Source: Mycobacterium lepraemurium (GTDB lineage Bacteria; Actinomycetota; Actinomycetes; Mycobacteriales; Mycobacteriaceae). From it: 64,000 nucleotides of DNA. Positions 14,685-23,783 of the stretch are shown in pieces; positions within the stretch are counted from its first letter, which is position 1; every line of letters starts with the position of its first letter. Under the pieces are notes generated by a model. That model was not told the origin of the DNA and did no database searches. It worked only from the letters and a program-made list of their open reading frames with translations. The stretch spans positions 2,108,001 through 2,172,000 of the forward strand of contig CP021238.1 of assembly GCA_002291465.1 (NCBI GenBank), read 5' to 3'. The translations under genes and the position numbers were made by a program.

Positions 14685-15430
14685 TCAGCTGACCAGGCCC
14701 GGCCGCAATGCCGCGTTGAATCGGCGGTCCACCCAGTTGGCGAACCGGCGCGGATTGCAGTTGGCCCGCCGCGGCGAACAGGTCGGCCAGCTTCTGCTCC
14801 GAGGCCACCACGTCATCGCCGAGTTCGGTGGGCAACCGCAGGCTCCGAGCCTGCGACACCGCCGCCACTTGGGGATCCAATCCGACTGCGGCAGCGTAGC
14901 TTTGGGCCCACTGCTGGGGATACGCCCGGGCTCAGCGCACCGCCGTTTCGAACCGTATCAGCAGGTCACCCAGGGCGGTGTTGCGTTTCGGATCGGCCAG
15001 CGCCTGGTCGGATGCGACGCCGATCCAGTCGCCGTTGGTGACACCCTGCGCCTCGGCGATGCTGCGCACCGGGATCTGCTGTTCGGCCTGGGCCGTGTAG
15101 GGATCCCAGATGGCCAGGCGTCGGCCTGGTGCTGGCTGAACGCGGACAGCGCGTCGGCGGTCTGCAGGTACACGAACTTGACGTCGGCGGGTTTGATTGC
15201 CGCCCGGTCCAATTGGGCCAGCAGGTTGGCGTGCGACGAGCTCCTTGGCGACGGCGATCGCCTTCCCACGCAGGTCGGAGACCGAGGTGATCGCCGAATC
15301 CGCGTGCACCAGAATGCTATTGCCCGCCCCGCCGCCGTAGGCGGAGACCTCCCTGATCCGGGCGTTGCTGGCCGCGCCGAAGATCGGCGGGGTGTTGCCT
15401 GTTGATCGTCGGGTCCTCGCAAACCCAGTG
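14685..15430 (-). pseudogene. Sulfonate/nitrate-type ABC transporter solute-binding protein, C-terminal wreck
   Basis: Conserved pieces of an SsuA-like periplasmic (lipo)protein appear in order but in different frames: NSILVHADSAITSVSDLRGK, then SSHANLLAQLDRAAIKPADV in a second frame, then AIWDPYTAQAEQQIPVRS back in the first. A TGA at 14932-14934 follows ETAVR where family members have Trp. Same-frame sequence continues to LDPQVAAVSQARSLRLP, and a last shift leads into FANWVDRRFNAAL, ending at 14685. That makes at least three frameshifts and one nonsense change. The N-terminal third, including the signal peptide, is absent or unrecognisable. No permease or ATPase gene is adjacent, so the transporter is dead. 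Confidence 0.8.
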
Positions 15431-15488
15431 GTACTCAGACGATTCCGAGGACCGGGTGTTCACGCCCCGGCGCTACGAGATGTAACGC

Positions 15489-17109
15489 TCAGTCGCGGTC
15501 CCAGGTTCTGGGCATCATCGGCACGCCGGGGCCGTCGCTCAATCCGTCCCGGGTCAGCGTCGCCAATCCTGCAGGCCTCGCTGCGTCGGATTTGGTTGCG
15601 GCACCGGCGAATCCGAGTTGGCCGGCGCTCGCCCCGGAGGCCACCGGGCCGTCTTTGGGGCCGGTGCCTTCGGGGCCACTGTCGGAGTCGAGGTCCATGT
15701 ATTCGTAACGGTAGGCGCGGTCGGTGGCGGTGCCGCGGCGGCGCCAACGGGCCCGCGCCTTCTTACTGCCCGTTGCTGCCCGCGGCGGCGGCCGCCGCCG
15801 CGGGCGCGTCGAGGTCGTCGGGCGCCGGTTCCTCCGACTTGCGGCGTGCCCGGCTGCTCGCGCTGCCGCGCGTCGACAGACCCGACAGTCCGACCGCGCA
15901 CAGGGCGTCGGACAATGCCGGCGCCGATTCCGTCGGTGGCGGTGGGGCCGAAGCCCACACCGGGTCCCCCGCCGACAGGTCCGCCGCCGGCGGATCCGGC
16001 CATCGTCGGGGCCGGGGCGGACGCCGTCGTCGGCACGTGACTCATGCCGGCCGGCGCGCTGACGATGGTGGGTGCGGGAACGGTGGCGACCGGCGCCGGC
16101 GCGGCAGCGACCGGGACCGGCGCGGCCATCGACAGCGGGGCCGCGACGCTGATCGCGGTCACCGTGGCCGCCGCCCCACCCGCAGCGGCCACGCCGATCG
16201 CCGCCACCACCACCGGCACGAGCACCACCGCCATCTGGATCGCCGCCTGCATGAACGGCCAGAAGATCATCAACGTGTGAAAGATGGCCCAGCCCAAGGC
16301 GGTCGACAGGGCCGGCGAGAACCCCAGCTGGCCGAAGAACGAGGCCGGGCCGTTGACGAACGGCACCGGAGGGAACGGCCAGCCGCCGGGATTGAGATCC
16401 TTGGATCGGCCAGGCGAAATTCTGCGTGTATTGCTTCAGCCACGCGGTCAGCTGATCCTGCCAGGAGGGATAGGACTGCACCGCCGTGCTGGCCTGCTGC
16501 TGGGTGCTCGACGTGTCGGCGTGGTTGAGACTGGAGCCGGAATCGGCGGCCGGGGCCGCCTCGGCGCCCGGGGCGACGATCGGCGGCGCGGGCGTGGTCG
16601 GCGGAACCGCGGCAAGCGCGGATTGACTGACGGCCTGGTAGGTCGACATCGTCGTGGCGGCCTGCACCCACATCCGCGCGTAGCCGGCCTCGTTGACCGC
16701 GATCGGGATGGTGTTGATGCCGAAGAAGTTGGTGGCGACCAGCGCCCCGTGCACCGCGTGATTGGTCGCGAGCTCACCCAGCGTCGGCATGGCGGCCAGC
16801 GCGGCGGTGTAGGCGCCGGCCGCCGTCTCGTGCAGGCTCGCCGCGGTCGAGCTCTTGGCCGCGCTCTCCAGCAACCAGGCCTGGTATGGGGCGTGGGCGG
16901 CCACGTATTGCTCGGCGCTGGGGCCTTCCCAGGCACCGGCGTGCGTGGCGGCCAGCAACCCGTCGAGTTCTGCCGCCGAGGCGGCGTACTCGGTGCTCAT
17001 CGACGACCAGGCGGTGGCGGCGGCCAGCAGCGACGCCGGTCCGGGACCGCTGCTGAGCAGCGTCGAGTGCACTTCGGGGGAAACGCGATCCAGACGGGGC
17101 GGTCATCAT
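15489..17109 (-). pseudogene. PPE-family protein gene with multiple frameshifts
   Basis: The N-terminal PPE domain is recognisable: [17 protein letters not shown]-like [37 protein letters not shown]. The actual start (MMTAP then VWIAFPPEVH-like sequence near 17109) is split by two one-base losses around 17096 and 17078. The frame shifts again near 16400, moving into [18 protein letters not shown] and the hydrophobic alanine/valine repeat region. It shifts once more near 15900 and returns to the first frame for the characteristic C-terminal end containing [19 protein letters not shown] proteins are secreted by ESX systems in mycobacteria. No PE or esx partner is adjacent. At least four indels, no obvious point stop. 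Confidence 0.88.
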
Positions 17110-17282
17110 CGGGGGCCTTCGGGCAACAACACGAATACCTCTTCGGTGAATCTCGTGGATGGGCTGGCGGGCTTTCCCCCACAGGTCGGTCGCCGGGACC
17201 GTTTGGTTCCACGCGAATTCGCGCGGCGCCTCAAACCGCGGGAGTCTTTGCTCGCAGACCCGCCATGCGCAACGATGCAGGG

Positions 17283-18017
17283 ATGCGGTGTGACGTGGCC
17301 CGGGAGGCGCTGTCGGCTCGGCTGGACGGTGAGCGTCCTCAGGTGCTCGCGCAGCAGGTCGATGCCCACCTCGAGGCGTGCCGGGGCTGCCGCTCCTAGC
17401 GGATCGGGGCGGCGGTGCAGACCCGTCGGCTGGCCTCGGTCACGCCGGGCGAGGGACCCGACCTGGTGGACAAGATCATGGCCAGCATCGGCGAGCAGGC
17501 CGCCGGGCGCCCGGCTTGGATGCGCTGGTTGCGGTCGCACTACCGGCGTTGGGGGCTCATCGGTGTCGGCCTGTTCCAGGTGGCGATCGCCGCCGCCCAG
17601 ATCAGCGGGATCGATTTCGGCATGGTCGCCGGCCACATGCACGGCGCGATGTCCGGCGAGCACCTGATGCACGAGTCCACGACGTGGTTGCTGGCGCTCG
17701 GGCTGGCGATGATCGCCGCCGGTGTCTGGCCCGCGTCGGCGTCGGGGGTGGCGGCGATAACCGGGGTGTATTCGGTTGCGCTGCTGGGTTATGTCATCGT
17801 CGACGCCTTCGACGGGGAGGTGACCGCGACCCGCATCGCCAGCCACATGCCGCTGCTGCTCGGCCTGGCGTTCGCGTTGCTGGTGGCGCGGGAACGGGTC
17901 GGATCGCGCCGACCCGGCTCCTCCGACGCGACGGCGGACGCCGGCTTTGCGGCCTGGGCCGCTGACGCTCCCACGGGCCGGCGGCGCGGACACCTGCGGC
18001 CCATCAATCGCGCGGCC
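17283..18017 (+). pseudogene. Zinc-finger (HC2-type) membrane protein next to sigC, interrupted by TAG
   Basis: Begins MRCDVAREALSARLDGE with a Zn-binding HLEACRGC (His-x3-Cys-x2-Cys) typical of anti-sigma-factor zinc fingers. TAG at 17397-17399 then replaces what is a Trp in relatives (CRAW type). The same frame continues RIGAAVQTRRLASVTPG and four membrane segments (GLIGVGLFQVAIAAAQISGI, TTWLLALGLAMIAAGVW, VAAITGVYSVALLGYVIV, MPLLLGLAFALLVA), ending near PINRAA. The expected terminal stop is also missing; the frame runs on antisense to later genes. It directly precedes sigC on the same strand, so it may once have modulated that sigma factor. That role is inference. Confidence 0.72.
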
Positions 18018-18035
18018 CCCACCCCACCGCATCGT

Positions 18036-18054
18036 CTACGACGACCCGTCGTAG
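18036..18054. promoter_or_regulatory. Dyad operator upstream of sigC (BlaI/MecI-like)
   Basis: CTACGACGACCCGTCGTAG is a perfect inverted repeat with 8-base arms and a 3-base spacer, 33 bases before the sigC ATG. TACGAC/GTCGTA half-sites are of the type bound by BlaI/MecI winged-helix repressors. M. tuberculosis BlaI is reported to bind upstream of sigC and blaC. The assignment is by resemblance only. Confidence 0.5.
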
Positions 18055-18087
18055 GATCGGAAACCCGCGCAATTAAGGTGGTTGGGC

Positions 18088-18642
18088 ATGATCGCGCCGA
18101 GCGACGGCGAGGCGGTAACCGAGCTCGCGTTGTCCGCCGCGCGCGGGACCGCCCGGGCGCTCGAGGCGTTCATCAAGGCCACCCAGCAAGACGTGTGGCG
18201 ATTCGTCGCGTATCTGTGCGATGCGGGCAGCGCCGACGATCCCACCCAGGAGACGTTCCTGCGCGCGATCGGCGCCATCGAGCGGTTCTCCGGGCGCTCG
18301 AGTGCCCGGACGTGGCTGCTGTCCATCGCGCGCCGCGTCGTGGCCGACCACATCCGTCACCTACAGTCGCGGCCACGCGCCGCGGTGGGCGCCGATCCCG
18401 AACACGTGCTGCGCACCGACCGCCACGCCCGCGGATTCGAGGATCTGGTCGAGGTGACGACGATGATCGCCGGCCTCAATCCCGAACAGCGCGAAGCGCT
18501 GTTGCTCACCCAGCTGCTCGGGCTGCACTACGCCGACGCCGCCGCGGTGTGCGGCTGCCCGGTAGGCACCATCCGATCGCGGGTGGCCCGGGCCCGCGAC
18601 GCGCTGCTGGCCGACGGCGAGCGCAGCGACCTGACCGGCTAG
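18088..18642 (+). CDS. sigC: ECF RNA polymerase sigma factor SigC
   Basis: A 184-residue ECF sigma factor. Region 2 is visible as [21 protein letters not shown]...[12 protein letters not shown]. Region 4 has the helix-turn-helix [24 protein letters not shown]. The sequence closely follows M. tuberculosis Rv2069 throughout. ATG 18088 ([10 protein letters not shown]) is preferred over an upstream TTG six bases earlier. SigC controls a small regulon linked to copper/nutrient stress and virulence in M. tuberculosis. The gene ends convergently with cobK, overlapping by four bases. No blaC lies upstream as in M. tuberculosis; instead there is a broken zinc-finger membrane gene. Confidence 0.95.
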   Translation: MIAPSDGEAVTELALSAARGTARALEAFIKATQQDVWRFVAYLCDAGSADDPTQETFLRAIGAIERFSGRSSARTWLLSIARRVVADHIRHLQSRPRAAVGADPEHVLRTDRHARGFEDLVEVTTMIAGLNPEQREALLLTQLLGLHYADAAAVCGCPVGTIRSRVARARDALLADGERSDLTG

Positions 18643-19373
18643 TCCTTGATCGCCAGCGCCGCAACCCATTCGGCGGCCTCGGCCACACTACCGACCGCCG
18701 ACACGCCGTCCGGCAGCGGCGGCCTTGCCACCATCACGACCGGAATGTCCAGCGCTGCAGCGGCATCCAGCTTCGCGCGGGTCATCTGACCGCCGCTGTT
18801 CTTGGTGACCAAGGCGTCGATCCGGTGCTCGCCCAGCAGCGCGAGCTCATCGTCGTAGCGATAGGGGCCGCGGGAGAGCACCACCCGGTGATGACGCGGC
18901 AGTGTGGTCGCATCCGGTTCGGTGACGGCCCGGATCAGAAACCACGCGTCGCTGTCCTTGAACGCCCGCGCCCCCGAGCGGCCGGTGGTGAGAAACACTC
19001 GCGAATAGCCTTGTTCGGCAACGGCTTCCGCGGTGCGGGTATCCGATTCGACGACGGTGGCTGCTCCCGGGTCCCAGGCCGGGCGGGCCAGCACCAGGTG
19101 TGGCACCCCCAGGTCGGCGCAGGCTTGGGCGGCGTGTGCCGTCATGGTGGAGGACAAGGGGTGGGTGGCGTCCACCACGGCGTCGATGTGTTCGTCGCGC
19201 AGCCACCGCCGCAGCCCGTCGACGCCGCCGAAGCCGCCGATCCGCACCGGCCCGACCGGCAGCGCCGGATCCGGCACCCGGCCGGCCAGCGAGCTGATGA
19301 TGTCGATCCGCGGATGCAGGACCTTGGCCAGGGCGCGCGCCTCGCCGGTGCCGCCGAGCAGCAGCAGTCGCAT
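18639..19373 (-). CDS. cobK: Precorrin-6A reductase CobK
   Basis: A 244-residue NADPH-dependent enzyme that reduces precorrin-6A to dihydro-precorrin-6A in aerobic cobalamin synthesis. Features: N-terminal [51 protein letters not shown] and the conserved ALVTKNSGG. Length equals the M. tuberculosis protein (Rv2070c) and the frame is intact. Its start codon overlaps the cobM stop (TGATG), so it is translationally coupled to a gene that is now broken. The upstream cobM and cobL and the nearby cobN are inactivated, so its product probably has no substrate. Confidence 0.94.
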   Translation of the reverse strand: MRLLLLGGTGEARALAKVLHPRIDIISSLAGRVPDPALPVGPVRIGGFGGVDGLRRWLRDEHIDAVVDATHPLSSTMTAHAAQACADLGVPHLVLARPAWDPGAATVVESDTRTAEAVAEQGYSRVFLTTGRSGARAFKDSDAWFLIRAVTEPDATTLPRHHRVVLSRGPYRYDDELALLGEHRIDALVTKNSGGQMTRAKLDAAAALDIPVVMVARPPLPDGVSAVGSVAEAAEWVAALAIKD

Positions 19374-20128
19374 CAGTGCCTGTTTCCGCGGGCGCGGCCG
19401 GTCGAATACAGGTAGCTGTCGGTGAATCCGCCGGCGCTCAGCGCATCGCCGACAATGACGGCGGCGGTCTTGGTGATGCGGGCGTCATGCATCTGCGCGG
19501 CGATGTCGTCGCGGGTGCCGCGCAGTACCGTTTCCTGCGGCCAGCTCGCGAAAGCGACTACCGCACAGGGTGTCTGGGGTTAACGGCCGTTGTCGAGAAG
19601 TTGCCCGACGATGCTGTCGATCTGGGCCGCGGCCAGATGGAGCACCAGGGTGCCGCCGGTTCGGGCCAGGATGGCCAGGTCTTCGCCGGGCGGCATCGCC
19701 GTGGACAGGGTGGCCACCCGGCTCAGCGTCACCGTCTGCGCAACACCGGGGAAGGTGAGCTCGCGCTTGAGCGCGGCCGCGGCCGCGGCGAAAGCCGGTA
19801 CGCCCGGCACGATTTCGTAGTCGATGCCCAGCGCGTCGAGCCGGCGGTACTGCTCGGCCAGCGTGCTGTACAGCGAGGGGTCACCGGAATGCAGCTGCGC
19901 CACGTCGTGGCCGGCCGTGTGCGCCCGGCGGAGCTCGGTGATGATCTGATCCAGCGTCAGCGGGCCGGTGTCAACGATTCTCGCGTCCGGTGGGCACAGT
20001 GCATGCAGGTCGTCGGACATGATCGAACCCGCGTACAGGCACACCGGGCAGCTTTGCAGCAGCCGTTGGCCACGGACGGTGATCAGGTCCGCAGCGCCCG
20101 GGCCCGCGCCGATGAAGTAGACGGTCAC
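19373..20128 (-). pseudogene. cobM: Precorrin-4 C11-methyltransferase CobM, interrupted by TAA
   Basis: Starts GTG 20128 (VTVYFIGAGPGAADLITVRG), with the tetrapyrrole methylase signature VYFIGAGPGA and HSGDPSLYS. The frame reads 182 codons to QLLDNGR, hits TAA at 19580-19582, and continues unshifted as TPCAVVAFASWPQETVLRG and GFTDSYLYSTGR to its normal end at 19373. Full length would be 251 residues, the same as M. tuberculosis CobM. A Tyr codon probably mutated to TAA. The lost 70 residues include the end of the SAM-binding C-terminal domain, so activity is unlikely. It overlaps the cobL stop and the cobK start. Confidence 0.92.
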
Positions 20129-21026
20129 CGGGTCACCGCACACTGGGTGACCGGGAACTGCGGGTGCCAGCCGGTGAAGGCGCCCAACGCCTTGCCGTGA
20201 TAGTGCTGGAAGCGTCGCAGCTGCCCACCGAACCGCGTATAGGCTTGGATGACAACGGCTTCCGACTCGGTGGTGACCACGTTGGCGACGAGCCGTACGC
20301 CGCTGGGCAGGTGGTCGAAGCAGGCGTCGAGCAGGCCGGGCCGGGTCAGTCCGCCGCCGACGAAGATGGCCGACGGCGGCTCGGCGCCGTCGAAAGCGTC
20401 CGGGGCGTCGCCGCGCACGTCGGGCAGGTAGCGTACGGCGATCACGTTGATCGCGTCGATGTCTGCGGCACCTTCGGCCCAGTCGCGGGTGGTGCCGTCG
20501 CGGCGGTGTTCGTCTGGGGCGCCGAGTCTTTCGAGAACGGTGAACTGCGAATCGCCGCTACCGTGCGCGGTCAGCAGCGCGGCCAGCTCGGTGGGGGTGG
20601 CTGCGCCCTGCGACAGGACGATCGCCTGGCCGCCGCGGCGCACCGCGGTGTGCGGCGGCGCGGTGACCAGGCTGATCACCTCGGTGTCGTGCACGTTCCA
20701 GCCCATGCGCGCGCAGGCCAGCGTCACCGAGGACACGTGCGGCAGCACCCGCACCCGGTCGGCGCCGTACAGCCGGATCAGCGTCCCGCCGATGCCGTGC
20801 AGCAGCGGGCCACGATGTGGACGTCGCCGGGGTGGTCGTCCAGCAGGCTCTGCAACGCCGGATGCATCGGTGACGGCCATTGGCGCCGGGGTGCGGGTAC
20901 CGGGTCGTCGAGCAGATCCAGTTTCCGTTTGGAGCCGTAAATTACTGCAGCGCTTCGTAGTTCGGCGCGTGATGCTTCGACGAGTCCCGCCATGCCGACG
21001 GCGCCGATGCCGACCACGACGATCAT
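20125..21026 (-). pseudogene. cobL: Precorrin-6Y methyltransferase CobL, frameshift plus internal deletion
   Basis: Starts ATG 21026 (MIVVVGIGAVGMAGLVEASR). The first ~68 codons read to GDVHIVA. A small loss removing the SGDP-type motif near 20822 then shifts the frame into PLLHGIGGTLIRLYGADRVRVLP. Downstream, INVIAVRYLPD is joined directly to VRGDAPDAFDG near 20422. The ~75 residues expected between them, the Rossmann SAM-binding part of the decarboxylating CobT/CbiT-like domain, are absent. The C-terminus RRFQHYHGKALGAFTGWHPQ is intact, ending at 20125 with a GTGA overlap into cobM. The M. tuberculosis protein is 390 residues. Both enzymatic halves are damaged. Confidence 0.9.
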
Positions 21027-21072
21027 GGGTGCGGCTCCGCATCGGATCGGGCCGCGTGGTCGCCGGTGCGGA

Positions 21073-21822
21073 TCATCGCGGCATCCTTCGCCAGATGGAC
21101 TGGGGCAGCATGCGCAGCACGGCGGCCGCGGGCCCCAGCACCCACGGAATCCACACGGTGCGGCGGCCTTTCGCCAGCGCACGCGCGGTCGCGGCGGCCA
21201 CCTGCGCGGGGGTGCTCGACGGTGGCGCCGGCGTCATGCCTTCGGTCATGCGGCCGATCACGAAGCCCGGGCGCACAATCAGCAACCGCACGCCGGTGCC
21301 GTGCAGCGCGTCGGCCAGGCCGCTGGCGAAGCCGTCCAGGCCGGCCTTGGCCGACCCGTAGACGTAGTTGGCGCGCCGCACGCGCGCGCCCGCGATCGAG
21401 GAGAACACCACCAGTTGGCCCCGGCCGGCTGCGCGCATGGCGGTAGCCAGGTGCGTGAGCATGCTGACCTGGGCGACGTAGTCGGTGTGCACGATGGCGA
21501 CCGCGTGCTCGGCGTCGGTTTCGGCGCGGGCCTGATCACCCAGGATTCCGTAGGCCAGCACCGCGGTGCCGATGGGCCCGTGGTCGGCGACAACCGAGGC
21601 GACCAGTGGGCCGTGCGAGGCCAGGTCGTCGGCATCGAATTCCCGGGTGCCCACGGCCGCGGCGCCGGCGGCTTTGAGCGCGTCGACCTGGTCGTTGAGA
21701 CGGTCGGCGTTTCGCGCCGCCAGCACGACCGTCGTTCCCGGTGCCAGCCGTCGGGCCAGCTCGACGCCGATTTCGCTGCGGCCGCCCAGGATTAGTACCG
21801 GAGCTGCGTCCGTGTCATCCAC
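21073..21822 (-). CDS. Short-chain dehydrogenase/reductase (Rv2073c-type)
   Basis: A 249-residue SDR with an unusual cofactor motif at the N-terminus ([18 protein letters not shown], in place of TGxxxGxG), NNAG-position sequence [10 protein letters not shown], catalytic Ser in [16 protein letters not shown] and YxxxK as YVYGSAKAG. This pattern resembles DprE2-like decaprenylphosphoryl-ribose reductases rather than classical SDRs. Substrate unknown. Length and position equal Rv2073c, between the cob genes and the divergent F420 gene. Intact. Confidence 0.9.
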   Translation of the reverse strand: MDDTDAAPVLILGGRSEIGVELARRLAPGTTVVLAARNADRLNDQVDALKAAGAAAVGTREFDADDLASHGPLVASVVADHGPIGTAVLAYGILGDQARAETDAEHAVAIVHTDYVAQVSMLTHLATAMRAAGRGQLVVFSSIAGARVRRANYVYGSAKAGLDGFASGLADALHGTGVRLLIVRPGFVIGRMTEGMTPAPPSSTPAQVAAATARALAKGRRTVWIPWVLGPAAAVLRMLPQSIWRRMPR

Positions 21823-21857
21823 GGCTGCGATTATTACCTGCGCTAGCGTGGGCGGTG

Positions 21858-22268
21858 ATGGCGAATACCACTACCCGGCTCACCGACGACGCGTTGGCGT
21901 TTCTGTCGGAGCGCCATCTGGCCATGCTCACCACACTGCGAGCCGACAATTCGCCGCACGTGGTGGCGGTGGCTTTCACCTTCGACCCCAAGATGCACAT
22001 CGCCCGGGTGATCACCACCGGCGGGTCGCAGAAGGCGATCAACGCCGATCGCGGCGGGCTGGCCGTGCTCAGCCAGGTCGACGGGGCGCGCTGGTTGTCG
22101 CTGGAGGGCCGGTCCAAGGTGAACAGCGATGTTGACGCGGTGCGCGACGCCGAGCTGCGCTACGCCCAGCGCTACCGCACGCCGCGGCCCAACCCGCGAC
22201 GGGTGGTCATCGAAGTCCAGATCGAGCGGGTGCTCGGGTCGTCGGATCTGTTGGACCGGGGCGCGTAA
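21858..22268 (+). CDS. F420-dependent biliverdin reductase-like protein (Rv2074-type)
   Basis: A 136-residue split-barrel protein of the flavin/deazaflavin oxidoreductase (FDOR-B) type. It starts [20 protein letters not shown], with [20 protein letters not shown] and a C-terminal [25 protein letters not shown]. It is homologous to M. tuberculosis Rv2074, reported to be an F420H2-dependent biliverdin reductase. It is divergent from the SDR with a 35-base gap, so the promoter region is very short. The 3' end (coding LLDRGA and stop) lies within a 22-base sequence repeated at 23119-23140, marking the border of the accessory island. Confidence 0.9.
   Translation: MANTTTRLTDDALAFLSERHLAMLTTLRADNSPHVVAVAFTFDPKMHIARVITTGGSQKAINADRGGLAVLSQVDGARWLSLEGRSKVNSDVDAVRDAELRYAQRYRTPRPNPRRVVIEVQIERVLGSSDLLDRGA
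22246..22267. repeat. 22-bp direct repeat, left copy (island border)
   Basis: This 22-base sequence, beginning ATCTGTTGGACCGGGGCG, recurs at 23119-23140 with one mismatch (21 of 22 identical). The left copy is the 3' end of the F420-dependent reductase gene. The two copies bracket the broken immunity-like gene and the detached TNT tip. Confidence 0.9.
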
Positions 22269-22274
22269 GCGTCG

Positions 22275-22846
22275 TCAATTCATTTCAGACTTGAATCGTG
22301 AGACGACGTTGTCCGGGAATCCTCCGAGAAGTGATGCGTTCAGCTCGTCGTAAGAAAGTGGCAGGATGTGACTATACGGTGTATCGCCCCGCGTCATAAT
22401 GAAGTACGACTGCGGATCACTCCGGAGCACATACTTGACAATTCGATCACTTTCAATTTGCGCATCGGCTTTCGGGTCAAGGCCTTCATCATCCCATTTA
22501 CAGCTTAAAGGGTCCAGTCTGAAATTAATTCGCAGAGACTCTGCCACTTCATATATCAAGAATTTGCCCACGCGCCCCGAATCCGCGAGAAAGTTCCTTG
22601 AAGAGATTCGATAGGAACCGCACTAAATTCAGTTGATACCCTAGATACTGTGTAATCGCCGCCGGCGCTTGCAAGTACACATCCCCACCAGTCAGGGTGA
22701 GGAAATCCGACGCGAAAGAATAAGCGACCGTCGTCCCATGCCGCTTCGTCCGGAGGCGCCTGGCCTGCGCAAATATGTATGTGTCGCCAAGTGTCATACC
22801 GAGCGACCAACTCGGCAACATCGGGGTCATCTTTTTCTAAAGCCAC
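22275..22846 (-). pseudogene. Immunity-like gene downstream of the detached TNT tip, frameshifted
   Basis: Begins at GTG 22846 (VALEKDDPDVAELVARYDTW) behind a good ribosome site (GAGGGAG, ~6 bases upstream). It reads about 90 codons to TFSRIRG, where a one-base shift near 22575 moves the conserved-looking continuation to another frame (VGKFLIYEVAESLRINFRLD ... SYDELNASLLGGFPDNV), ending at TGA 22275. I do not recognise the family with confidence. Its size (~190 residues), AT-rich composition and place right after a TNT fragment suggest the cognate immunity protein of that toxin tip. It is convergent with the F420 gene, 6 bases apart. Confidence 0.6.
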
Positions 22847-22880
22847 CGTTTAACTCCCTCAGTATCCGATCGCCAGTTTA

Positions 22881-23120
22881 TCATTTCGGCGGCGTTATCT
22901 CTCTGAGAAGTCGCCTACGAATCAACTCATCGACCGGAACGGGTCGGTTTGTTGCTCTGTCGAGGACTATCCATTGGTCACCGCCTCCAGGCTGTCCGAA
23001 TGCTTCTTTTGCCGGCCCATGCTGAACGACCCAATCCTTGCCCGCGGGTATTTCGCGGCCGGTTCCCTAGAATACATGGTATTGGGTGGCAAATCCGGAC
23101 GGTTTAGCGCGCTCTGCCAT
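22881..23120 (-). pseudogene. Detached TNT (NAD+ glycohydrolase) C-terminal tip
   Basis: An open frame (ATG at 23118-23120 by chance) reads ERAKPSGFATQYHVF, meets TAG at 23067-23069, and continues in frame as EIPAGKDWVVQHGPAKEAFG, then FGQPGGGDQWIVLD and TNRPVPVDELIRRRLL, ending TGA at 22881-22883. The GQPGGG motif with preceding Pro-Ala-Gly and aromatic residues is the hallmark of the TNT domain (the CpnT catalytic domain, which hydrolyses NAD+). The Gln of this motif is catalytic in CpnT. The stretch is only ~80 residues and lacks any secretion domain, so it is a toxin tip without a body. It starts exactly at the edge of the right copy of the 22-bp repeat. Confidence 0.75.
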
Positions 23121-23140
23121 CTGTCGGACCGGGGCGCGTA
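23119..23140. repeat. 22-bp direct repeat, right copy
   Basis: Second copy of the 22-base repeat (one mismatch against 22246-22267), lying between the detached TNT tip and the broken second immunity gene. It is not inside a recognisable gene, unlike the left copy. Confidence 0.9.
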
Positions 23141-23166
23141 GTTGTCGCCGGACCTGGAGAATTCGG

Positions 23167-23704
23167 TCATCGCCGCTCGAAAAGCGGCTTTCCGTCTGGA
23201 TCGAGCACGGACGCTTCAATCTGGTCTATTGTTGCGTTCAGATAGAGTGCGAGTTTCTTAAGATCGGCTGTTGCAGTTATTTTGTAGGCGCTACCGACCG
23301 CTATCGCCGAGCCATCGGGCGCAACTAGAGCGAAACGTTCGACGCCTTCCTATTCGCGAGTTTCGATGTTGACGTCGGGGTGTTCGTCGTCCGCCGAGAC
23401 TGGTATACCGATCCGAGGCAGATTCCTCGCGCTGTGGATGTACATCACGAATTTTCCGAACAAGTACTTCTCGATTGTCTCGATCGACGGAGCTGCTAAG
23501 ACGAAGCGTTCGGATTCCATTCGGTCCGAATCAGTAATTGCGAACCAGCCATCTGGCTGCTTTCCTATGAATGAGGCGACTTTCACCTAGCCCTGACCAA
23601 AATACGGGCCACCCATCTCTAGTACTTGAACCAGGTGTCAGAGTGTAATCAGCTAGCTTCGCCCATTGCTCAAGGCGCTGGGAAAGTTGTATGCCGCTTG
23701 TCAT
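23167..23704 (-). pseudogene. Second Imm61-like immunity protein gene, broken
   Basis: Starts MTSGIQLSQRLEQWAKLADY (ATG at 23702-23704) and reaches VFWSGLGE. An indel near 23580 moves the homologous continuation ASFIGKQPDGWFAITDSDRM to another frame. That frame then meets TAG at 23350-23352 and continues as EGVERFALVAPDGSAIAVG to YLNATIDQIEASVLDPDGKP, ending TGA at 23167. It is clearly paralogous to the intact immunity gene upstream: both share SDRM, EKYLFG/ERYLYG and the C-terminal (L)xATI(E/D)xIxAS-xDPDGKPLF block. One frameshift plus one nonsense change. Visibly AT-richer than the chromosome around it. Confidence 0.82.
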
Positions 23705-23783
23705 CTCAATACACCCCGTCGCATCTGATACCTCTGTGGACATTCACCCAATGTACGTGCCAGCTGCGTCTTCTCGCTCGAAG

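Noticed and set aside
14632..14880. Longer start for the alpha/beta hydrolase at 14880
   Set aside because: The first ~80 residues are recognisable as the C-terminal part of a solute-binding protein read in a decayed frame, not hydrolase sequence.
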